Shown piece after piece: positions 36,072-42,400 of a DNA stretch of 42,400 nucleotides. Source of the stretch: Sphingopyxis sp. Lineage in GTDB: Bacteria; Pseudomonadota; Alphaproteobacteria; Sphingomonadales; Sphingomonadaceae. Positions within the stretch are counted from its first letter, which is position 1. Every line of letters starts with the position of its first letter. Under the pieces are notes generated by a model. That model was not told where the DNA came from, did not search any database, and saw nothing but the letters and a program-made list of their open reading frames with translations. A program made the translations under genes and the position numbers. Location of the stretch: assembly GCA_012035435.1 (NCBI GenBank), contig JAAUPH010000001.1, positions 1 to 42,400 on the forward strand, written 5' to 3'.

Positions 36072-37121
36072 TCATTCAGCGTTTGTTTGCGACGCTTCAT
36101 AACCCTCAGGATTGCCCGACTGCCAGCGCCAGCTGGACGCACACATTGCATCGACATCCAGCTTCGCTGTCCAGCCGAGCAGCCGTGAAGCCTTATCGGT
36201 TGCAGCGTAGTTGCACGCGACGTCCCCCAGCCTGCGCGCGACGACCTCAGCAGCGATTGGGCGGTCGGCGGCGCGGGCATAGGCTGCGACCAGCTCCTTT
36301 ACCGTCGTTCCTGCTCCAGTACCGACATTGAGGGCTTCGCATCCCGTCTGGCGTTCCGCATAGCCGAGCGCAGCGATGTGTGCGGCAGCCAAGTCTTCAA
36401 CATGGATATAGTCGCGCTCGCCGGTGCCGTCGCGGGTGTCATAATCATCGCCGTAAATGGCCAACTTGGCGCGTCGTCCTATTGCGACTTGGGCGATGAA
36501 AGGCATCAGATTGTTCGGAATGCCTTGCGGATCCTCGCCGATCTGTCCCGATGCATGCGCTCCCACGGGGTTGAAATAACGCAGCAGCACCGCCGAAGTG
36601 CCCAGAGTCGCAGCGGCCCAGTCGCCAATCATCGCCTCAACCATCGCTTTTGTCCGCCCATAAGGGTTGGTCGGGGCGATTGGATGCGCCTCGTCAAAGG
36701 GCAGATAGAGCGGTTCACCATAGACGGTGGCGGAGGAGGAAAAGACGATGCGGCGGCACCCCGCACGGTCCATCGCCGCCAATAGCCGCGCCGATCCGGC
36801 GACATTATTGTCGTAATAAAGCAGCGGCTTTTCGCTCGACTCTCCCACCGCCTTAAGTCCGGCAAAATGAATGACAGCGTCCGGCGCGAAGGCCGCGAGC
36901 GCTTCGCCCAAGGCATCAGCCGACCGTATATCGCCCTCGATCACCTGCACGTCCCGATTGGTCAGCGTCCGCACCCTGTCGAGCGCCGTGGGCGAGCTAT
37001 TGGCGAAATTGTCAAAGACGCAGACGTCGTGTCCGGTGGTCAGCAATTGGAGAACCGTGTGGGTGCCGATATAGCCGGCGCCGCCAGTTACAAAAATGCG
37101 GCCTGTGCTTGTGGTGCTCAT
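36072..37121 (-). CDS. galE: UDP-glucose 4-epimerase (GalE)
   Basis: The 349-residue SDR has VTGGAGYIGTHTVLQLL, VIHFAGLKAVGES, SSSATVYGEP and NPYGRTKAMVE (the catalytic YxxxK), plus RYFNPVGAHASG and the C-terminal DVACNYAATDKASRLLGW, as in standard GalE. It interconverts UDP-glucose and UDP-galactose. A good ribosome binding site (GGAGAAG) precedes ATG 37121. It is the only gene on the minus strand between the EPS run and the rml block and is divergent from ugd, with which it shares the 37122-37282 promoter region. Confidence 0.95.
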   Translation of the reverse strand: MSTTSTGRIFVTGGAGYIGTHTVLQLLTTGHDVCVFDNFANSSPTALDRVRTLTNRDVQVIEGDIRSADALGEALAAFAPDAVIHFAGLKAVGESSEKPLLYYDNNVAGSARLLAAMDRAGCRRIVFSSSATVYGEPLYLPFDEAHPIAPTNPYGRTKAMVEAMIGDWAAATLGTSAVLLRYFNPVGAHASGQIGEDPQGIPNNLMPFIAQVAIGRRAKLAIYGDDYDTRDGTGERDYIHVEDLAAAHIAALGYAERQTGCEALNVGTGAGTTVKELVAAYARAADRPIAAEVVARRLGDVACNYAATDKASRLLGWTAKLDVDAMCASSWRWQSGNPEGYEASQTNAE

Positions 37122-37282
37122 ATCTTCTCCATTAACGGCTTTTGCGTTGCCAATCGATTAAGCTTTTTTTCCAAGGGTGGTTCCGCGCGCGTTGTCGCGC
37201 CCCGCCGCTGTTGCTATGCGCCAGGCTCATCAGATTGGGGACATACAGGTTCATGCTTACCGATGCGCAGTCAGCAGCGATC

Positions 37283-38458
37283 ATGGCCCGGAATATCACC
37301 GTGGTGGGCACTGGCTATGTCGGCATTTCCAATGCGGTACTGCTTGCGCAGCATAATCAAGTCGTCGCGCTCGATATTGACGCGGCCAAGGTGGCCAAGC
37401 TGAATGGGCGACAGTCCCCGATCGAGGATGCGGAGGTAGAGGAGTATCTGGCCAACAAGCCGCTGAAGCTGACCGCCACAACCGATAAGACGGCCGCCTA
37501 TGCCGACGCGGAATTCATCCTGGTCGCAACGCCCACCGATTATGACCCCGACACCAATTATTTCGACACGCGCAGCGTCGAAAGCGTCATTGCCGACGCG
37601 CTGACAATGGCTCCGCAGGCGCTGATTATCGTCAAATCGACGGTTCCAGTGGGCTTTACCGAACAGATGCGGGGGCAGACGGGGTCTGACGCCATCATCT
37701 TCTCACCCGAATTCCTCCGCGAGGGGCGCGCGCTGGCCGACAATCTCTATCCCTCGCGCATCGTGGTTGGCAATACTGATGCGCGCGCGGCCGAGTTTGC
37801 TGCCTTGCTGGTTCAGGGTTCGCTGAAACCCGATGCTCAAGTGTTGCTGACCGGCAATACGGAGGCAGAGGCGATCAAGCTCTTTGCCAACACATATCTG
37901 GCGATGCGGGTGGCCTTCTTCAACGAACTCGACACCTATGCCGCGACGCATGATATCGACCCGCGCCAGATCATCAACGGCGTGTGTGGTGACCCGCGCA
38001 TCGGCCATTTCTATAACAACCCGTCCTTTGGCTATGGCGGCTATTGCCTGCCCAAAGATACCAAACAGATGCTCGCCAATTACCGCGACGTGCCGCAAAA
38101 TTTGATCCACGCGATTGTTGAATCCAACACGACGCGCAAGGATTTCGTCGCGGCGGAGATTGTCCGCATGGCACCGCGGGTTGTGGGCATCCACCGGCTG
38201 GCGATGAAGGCCGGGTCGGATAATTTCCGCGCCAGCAGCATATTGGGCATCATGAAACGGTTAAAGGCCAAGGGGATAGAGGTGATCGTGTTTGAACCCG
38301 GCCTCAGCGACGAGCAATTGTTCCGTTCGCGCGTCATCCGCGATCTTGCGGCCTTTAAGGCAGAGGCTGATGTCATTATTGCCAATCGCATGACCGACGA
38401 AATTGCTGATGTCGCAGCCAAGGTTTATACTCGTGACCTTTTTGGCGGCGATGGTTAA
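37283..38458 (+). CDS. ugd: UDP-glucose 6-dehydrogenase (Ugd)
   Basis: The ~390-residue dehydrogenase begins [19 protein letters not shown] and has [42 protein letters not shown] and the catalytic Cys in [15 protein letters not shown]. It is the compact bacterial Ugd class with NRMTDEI near the end. It oxidises UDP-glucose to UDP-glucuronate, the substrate for the uronate epimerase at 15410. ATG 37283 matches the usual start of this class; ATG 37253 is an in-frame alternative with ACAGG upstream. It is followed ten bases later by rmlA. Confidence 0.93.
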   Translation: MARNITVVGTGYVGISNAVLLAQHNQVVALDIDAAKVAKLNGRQSPIEDAEVEEYLANKPLKLTATTDKTAAYADAEFILVATPTDYDPDTNYFDTRSVESVIADALTMAPQALIIVKSTVPVGFTEQMRGQTGSDAIIFSPEFLREGRALADNLYPSRIVVGNTDARAAEFAALLVQGSLKPDAQVLLTGNTEAEAIKLFANTYLAMRVAFFNELDTYAATHDIDPRQIINGVCGDPRIGHFYNNPSFGYGGYCLPKDTKQMLANYRDVPQNLIHAIVESNTTRKDFVAAEIVRMAPRVVGIHRLAMKAGSDNFRASSILGIMKRLKAKGIEVIVFEPGLSDEQLFRSRVIRDLAAFKAEADVIIANRMTDEIADVAAKVYTRDLFGGDG

Positions 38459-38467
38459 GGGGCTGCC

Positions 38468-39340
38468 ATGCGCAAAGGAATCATTCTCGCCGGAGGGTCA
38501 GGAACCCGCCTTTTCCCGCTGACCAAGGGCGTCTCCAAACAGCTGATGCCGGTGTATGACAAGCCGATGATCTATTATCCGCTGGCGACATTGATGCTGG
38601 CGGGCATTCGTGAGGTGCTGATCATCACCACGCCGCAGGACGCCCCGGCGTTTCGGGCGCTGCTGGGCGATGGCAGCGATTGGGGCATGGCGCTGTCTTA
38701 TGCCCCCCAGCCGAGCCCCGACGGGCTGGCGCAAGCCTTTCACATCGGCGCCGACTTCGTGGGCTCCTCACCCAGCGCACTAATCCTGGGCGACAATATT
38801 TTTTACGGTCACGGGCTACCGGAACTGCTGGGGGCGGCGGATGACCAAGCGGACGGCGCAACCGTCTTTGCCTATCAGGTCCGCAATCCGGGCGAATATG
38901 GAGTGGTATCCTTCGATGCAGAAGGTCGCGCCGAGACCCTTGAGGAAAAGCCGCCCGTGCCGCGGTCAAACTATGCGGTGACGGGGCTTTATTTTTACGA
39001 CAGCACGGTGGTCGATCGGGCCCGTGACCTTAAGCCGTCGGCGCGGGGCGAGTTGGAGATTACCGACCTCAATCGCCTCTATCTCGACGATCAGGCGCTC
39101 TCGGTGCAGATCATGGGTCGGGGTTTTGCGTGGCTCGATACCGGTACGCACGGCTCCTTGCTCGATGCTGGCACATATGTGCGGATCACCGAAGAGCGGC
39201 AGGGGCTTAAAATCTGCTGCCCCGAGGAAATTGCCTGGCGCAAGGGCTTTATTGATGATGCGGGCCTGGAGCAGATCGCCGCCCCCCTGCGCAAATCAGG
39301 CTATGGCGACTATCTGATGCGCCTGTTGGATCGCCGATGA
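38468..39340 (+). CDS. rmlA: Glucose-1-phosphate thymidylyltransferase (RmlA)
   Basis: The 290-residue enzyme has the signature [20 protein letters not shown] followed by [29 protein letters not shown] carries the metal-binding Asp, and [18 protein letters not shown] and [15 protein letters not shown] are also present. It makes dTDP-glucose from glucose-1-phosphate and dTTP, the first step to dTDP-L-rhamnose. An AAGGGG ribosome binding site lies upstream of the ATG. It overlaps rmlC at ATGA, in an rmlA-C-D-B order. Confidence 0.96.
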   Translation: MRKGIILAGGSGTRLFPLTKGVSKQLMPVYDKPMIYYPLATLMLAGIREVLIITTPQDAPAFRALLGDGSDWGMALSYAPQPSPDGLAQAFHIGADFVGSSPSALILGDNIFYGHGLPELLGAADDQADGATVFAYQVRNPGEYGVVSFDAEGRAETLEEKPPVPRSNYAVTGLYFYDSTVVDRARDLKPSARGELEITDLNRLYLDDQALSVQIMGRGFAWLDTGTHGSLLDAGTYVRITEERQGLKICCPEEIAWRKGFIDDAGLEQIAAPLRKSGYGDYLMRLLDRR

Positions 39341-39882
39341 ATATTGTCGAATGCGCGATTCCGGGACCGCTGATCATCGAGCCGACAGTCTTTGGCGATG
39401 ATCGCGGCTTTTTCATGGAAAGCTGGAACGCAGCGACCTTTCGTGCGGCGGGGCTTGATCTGAACTTTGTTCAAGACAATCACAGCCGATCCTCGCGCGG
39501 GGTGCTGCGCGGGCTCCACTTCCAGAATCCGGAACCGCAGGGTAAGCTGGTGCGGGTGGTGAGCGGCGCGGTTTACGATGTTGTCGTCGATCTGCGCCGA
39601 TCGTCCCCTTATTTTGGCAAATGGGCCGGGGTGGAACTGTCGGCTGCGAATAAGCTCATGTTCTGGGTGCCAGAGGGTTTTGCGCACGGCTTCCTGACGC
39701 TCGAAGATGGCACGGATTTCCTCTACAAATGCACCAGCCGCTACGCGCCTGAGCATGAACATGCGCTCGCCTGGGATGATCCCGATGTCGGTGTTGATTG
39801 GCCGCTGGAAGGTATTGAACCGCAGCTGTCCGCTAAGGACATCGCTGGGACGCGCCTCGCCGATGTAAAGGCATTTGCGTGA
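39337..39882 (+). CDS. rmlC: dTDP-4-dehydrorhamnose 3,5-epimerase (RmlC)
   Basis: The 181-residue cupin has the typical [35 protein letters not shown] with the catalytic His, [18 protein letters not shown] and the late [21 protein letters not shown] region with the active-site Tyr. It epimerises C3 and C5 of dTDP-4-keto-6-deoxyglucose. It overlaps rmlA at ATGA and rmlD at GTGA, implying translational coupling. Confidence 0.96.
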   Translation: MNIVECAIPGPLIIEPTVFGDDRGFFMESWNAATFRAAGLDLNFVQDNHSRSSRGVLRGLHFQNPEPQGKLVRVVSGAVYDVVVDLRRSSPYFGKWAGVELSAANKLMFWVPEGFAHGFLTLEDGTDFLYKCTSRYAPEHEHALAWDDPDVGVDWPLEGIEPQLSAKDIAGTRLADVKAFA

Positions 39883-40738
39883 AGGCTCTGGTTACGGGTG
39901 CAAGCGGACAGCTGGGCAAGGCGCTTGCTGCCAGCGCGTCGGATTCCGTCATTTGCATTGCGCTCGACCGCACCGGGTGTGACCTCACCGATCCGGACTC
40001 GATCAAAGCTGCTATTGCAGCGCACCGCCCCGACATTTTGATTAACGCAGCGGCCTATACTGCGGTCGACCGCGCCGAGAGCGAGGTTGATCTTGCCATG
40101 CGGATCAACGGTGAAGCGGTGCTGGTTATGCGCCGCGCGCTCGACGACTATGGGGCGCGACTGGTGCAGGTTTCGACCGATTTTGTGTTCGATGGCAGCA
40201 GCAACACCGCCTATCGCCCCGATGCACGGCGCAATCCCATGTCTGTTTACGGCCTCAGCAAGGCGGCGGGCGAAGATGCCGCGGGCGAGGATGCGTTGAT
40301 CGTCCGGACGAGCTGGGTCTATGCCCCCGGCGGCAGTAATTTCGTCCGCACCATGCTCCGCCTGATGCGCGAGCGCGACGAGGTGCGGGTGGTGGCCGAT
40401 CAGATCGGCGCGCCAACGCTGGCCTTGGGCCTAGCCGAGACAATCTGGTCGCTGGTAGGGAAGGGGGCCACCGGCAGCCGTATCACCACCGCGATGCCGG
40501 AGTGGCAAGTTGGTACGACTTCGCCATAGCAATTCAAGAAGAAGCGCTGGCGCTGGGTCTGCTCGAACGCGAAGTTCCGGTGCGCCCCATCCCGGCAAGC
40601 GCCTATCCCGTTCCGGCACGGCGTCCCGCCTTTTCCCTGCTCGACGACAGCGCGACCTGCGCGCTACTGGGCGATGCGCCGCCGCACTGGCGCGCCAATC
40701 TTCGCCGCATGCTCAAAGAGGAAATGATGCTTGGCTAA
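39879..40738 (+). pseudogene. rmlD: dTDP-4-dehydrorhamnose reductase (RmlD) with one frameshift
   Basis: The first frame gives ALVTGASGQLGKALAASA, ILINAAAYTAVDRAESE, STDFVFDGSS and YGLSKAAGE (YxxxK), then loses homology at about 40472-40480. The next frame continues the expected YHHRDAGVASWYDFAIAI and PARRPAFSLLDD to the end at 40738. One missing base in GGCAGCCG repairs a normal ~286-residue RmlD. This enzyme makes dTDP-L-rhamnose with NAD(P)H. With rmlA, C and B intact and overlapping on both sides, a sequence error is more likely than real loss. Confidence 0.88.
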
Positions 40739-41780
40739 TCTACTTGTCACCGGCGGTGCCGGCTTTATCGGCGGCAATTTCATGCATTATTGGCGTGCGC
40801 GGCATCCCGGCGATACGCTGGTCGTGCTTGATGCGCTGACCTATGCTGGCAACCGTGCGACCATCGCCGATGTGCCGGGCGTTGAACTGGTTGTCGGCAA
40901 TATCTGCGACACAGCACTGGTCGAAAGCCTGCTGCGCGAGCACGATATCGACACGCTGGTCCATTTTGCTGCTGAAAGCCATGTCGATCGCTCGATCAGC
41001 GCACCCGATGCCTTTATCGAGACCAATGTGGTCGGCACCCATAGCCTGCTGAAAGCTGCCCGCGCGGTGTGGCTCGAAGGGTCAGGTCAGCCGCACCGCT
41101 TCCATCACGTGTCGACGGACGAGGTTTATGGCTCGCTCGGCCCCGATGATCCGGCGTTCAGCGAAACCACGGCCTACTCCCCTAACTCGCCTTATTCGGC
41201 GTCAAAGGCGGCGTCGGACCACCTCGTTCGTGCCTACCACCATACGTTCGGTCTTAATGTCACGACCAGCAATTGTTCGAACAATTATGGGCCGTATCAA
41301 TTCCCCGAAAAGCTGATCCCCTTGTTCCTGATCAATGCGCTGTCGGGCAAAGCGCTGCCGATTTACGGCGACGGCATGAATATCCGCGACTGGCTGCATG
41401 TCGAGGATCATTGCCGCGGGATCGAAGCGGTTATCAAAGGCGGCGTAGCGGGTGAAACCTATAACATCGGCGGCGGACAGGAGCTGCCTAATCTGATGGT
41501 GATTGAGGAAATCTGCCGCGGCGTCGATGCGGCCTTCGCTGCCGATCCGGGCCTTGCCCAACGCTACCCCGATGCCCCCGCCGCCAAGGGTCAGCCAACG
41601 GACAGCCTGAAAAGCTTCGTTGAGGACCGCAAGGGCCACGACCGCCGCTATGCGATTGATGAAAGCAAATCGCGCGGCGAACTCGGCTATGCCCCAACGC
41701 GCGATTTCGCCGAGGGCTTCGCGCAAACGCTCGCTTGGTATCTGGCCAATGAGGGCTGGTGGCGACCGTTGATGAAGTGA
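40731..41780 (+). CDS. rmlB: dTDP-glucose 4,6-dehydratase (RmlB)
   Basis: The 349-residue SDR has LLVTGGAGFIGGNFMHYW, HFAAESHVDRSI, the catalytic STDEVYGSLG (Asp-Glu pair) and YSASKAASDHLVRAY with the YxxxK motif, then NCSNNYGPYQFPEKLIPL. It converts dTDP-glucose to dTDP-4-keto-6-deoxyglucose. Translation probably begins at TTG 40731, overlapping the rmlD stop by eight bases, with GAGGAAATGATG just upstream providing the binding site. It is the last rml gene. Confidence 0.95.
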   Translation: MANLLVTGGAGFIGGNFMHYWRARHPGDTLVVLDALTYAGNRATIADVPGVELVVGNICDTALVESLLREHDIDTLVHFAAESHVDRSISAPDAFIETNVVGTHSLLKAARAVWLEGSGQPHRFHHVSTDEVYGSLGPDDPAFSETTAYSPNSPYSASKAASDHLVRAYHHTFGLNVTTSNCSNNYGPYQFPEKLIPLFLINALSGKALPIYGDGMNIRDWLHVEDHCRGIEAVIKGGVAGETYNIGGGQELPNLMVIEEICRGVDAAFAADPGLAQRYPDAPAAKGQPTDSLKSFVEDRKGHDRRYAIDESKSRGELGYAPTRDFAEGFAQTLAWYLANEGWWRPLMK

Positions 41781-41795
41781 GTGCGTCGGTGCGTC

Positions 41796-42182
41796 CTAGC
41801 CACCCTTGCGCGCGCCAACTTTCGCAATCGCCCATGGGGTGAAATTCTCGCGGGCTTTCAGCACCCTTTGCACGGAAAGACGATAGCCTTCTGCTGTTTC
41901 ATCGAGCGATATGGCGGGCCATTCCGACTGATGCAGCGCAATGGCGGTGCGCATTGCCGACAGCCGCTTGCGATATTCATCGTAGAACTCGGCATCGGCG
42001 CTCTGACCAAGCGTGGCTCGGCCAGCTTCGCCCAATATGCCGATCTGTTTCGACAATTCGCGGCGCAGTGCCACGGTTTCGGCTTTGCGGGCGTTATCCT
42101 GACGCGTCGCCATATGGGCCAACCGGGTTTGGATCTGCTCCAATATCTGCAGCTCGCGCAGCAAGGCGTCATAGTCGGACAT
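41796..42182 (-). CDS. Small helical hypothetical protein
   Basis: From ATG 42182 (MSDYDALLRELQILEQ) this encodes 128 residues, mostly charged helices with a likely coiled coil in residues ~1-55 (QTRLAHMATRQDNARKAE, LRRELSKQIGILGEAG). It has no signal peptide, membrane segment or recognised domain. The frame stays open upstream to 42362, but that part overlaps the inverted repeat and looks non-coding. It converges on rmlB with a 15-base gap and has no evident part in polysaccharide synthesis. Confidence 0.65.
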   Translation of the reverse strand: MSDYDALLRELQILEQIQTRLAHMATRQDNARKAETVALRRELSKQIGILGEAGRATLGQSADAEFYDEYRKRLSAMRTAIALHQSEWPAISLDETAEGYRLSVQRVLKARENFTPWAIAKVGARKGG

Positions 42183-42235
42183 GGGGGAGGCCCTTTCTGG
42201 AGCGTGATGAGCAGAAGTTTGTGCATCGTGACGGA

Positions 42236-42324
42236 GCCGATTTTGGCCGAGCGCGAGGAGCGAGGAGTGAGCCATGCCGCAGCATAGGGAGCGACGAGCG
42301 ACGCTGCGCTCGGCCAAAATCGGC
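42236..42324. repeat. Perfect 19-bp inverted repeat with 51-base spacer
   Basis: Left arm 42236-42254 (GCCGATTTTGGCCGAGCGC) and right arm 42306-42324 are exact reverse complements. The spacer is rich in GAGCGA-like repeats. It lies upstream of the small hypothetical gene and may form a cruciform or RNA hairpin, bind a regulator, or be an insertion remnant. Confidence 0.8.
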
Positions 42325-42400
42325 CCGCCCCTTGGGGTTGCGGCTGGAAGCCCCCCGGACATCGTTGCGGTGCTTGGACGGGCGACCCAGCCCGCCCGGC

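Noticed and set aside
35909..36331. Possible small plus-strand gene between the last GT4 and galE
   Set aside because: No ribosome binding site or family features, and most of it is antisense to the conserved 3' end of galE.
1..42400. tRNA, rRNA, CRISPR array, intact IS element or prophage
   Set aside because: No regularly spaced direct repeats, no transposase or integrase, and no recognisable RNA gene were found on either strand.

Overview
The window looks like a chromosomal exopolysaccharide (EPS/capsule) biosynthesis region of a high-GC alphaproteobacterium, most likely a sphingomonad. This is inferred from codon use, protein style and the mix of Wzx/Wzy/Wza/Wzc genes with many sugar-nucleotide genes; no rRNA or other taxonomic marker is present. 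The window is almost fully coding. No tRNA, rRNA, CRISPR array or intact insertion sequence was found.

Layout. (1) 74-7350, minus strand, reads leftwards: manB-manA-manC (GDP-mannose supply), then cysD-cysNC (sulfate activation to APS/PAPS), then a cysQ gene whose 3' half is replaced in frame by a UPF0175 antitoxin, followed by its PIN-like DUF3368 toxin. (2) 7544-12621, plus strand: a valine-catabolism operon (isobutyryl-CoA dehydrogenase, a CPCC-domain/3-hydroxyisobutyryl-CoA hydrolase fusion, a broken enoyl-CoA hydratase, mmsB) and a metallophosphatase. (3) 12744-15161, minus strand: wecC and wecB (UDP-ManNAcA). (4) 15410-17726, plus strand: a uronic-acid epimerase and a damaged TviB-type dehydrogenase. 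(5) 17969-35907, plus strand: the main EPS locus, in order a FlaA1/WbpM dehydratase, an O-antigen ligase/polymerase-type membrane protein, Wza, Wzc (BY-kinase), an uncharacterised EPS protein, Wzx, a GT2, an AT-rich EpsG-type Wzy, a GT4, an L-amino-sugar trio (RmlD-like reductase, FnlA-type dehydratase, FnlC-type epimerase), an SDR-phosphoglycosyltransferase hybrid and a second GT4. (6) 36072-37121, minus: galE. (7) 37283-41780, plus: ugd and rmlACDB. (8) 41796-42182, minus: a small hypothetical protein with a 19-bp perfect inverted repeat upstream.

How it works together. The flanking genes supply GDP-Man, UDP-ManNAcA, UDP-Gal, UDP-GlcA/GalA, dTDP-L-Rha and one or two 6-deoxy-amino sugars. 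The hybrid SDR-PGT probably starts the lipid-linked unit. GT2 and two GT4 enzymes extend it, Wzx flips it, a Wzy polymerises it, and Wzc/Wza control length and export.

A striking global feature is about a dozen apparent one-base frameshifts, many in short homopolymers, in genes whose protein sequence is otherwise well preserved on both sides. They affect ech, the phosphatase N-terminus, the wecB N-terminus, tviB, the EPS protein, wzx, wzy, one GT4, the RmlD-like reductase (twice) and rmlD. This pattern points to sequencing error (or very recent decay) and matters for anyone using these gene models.
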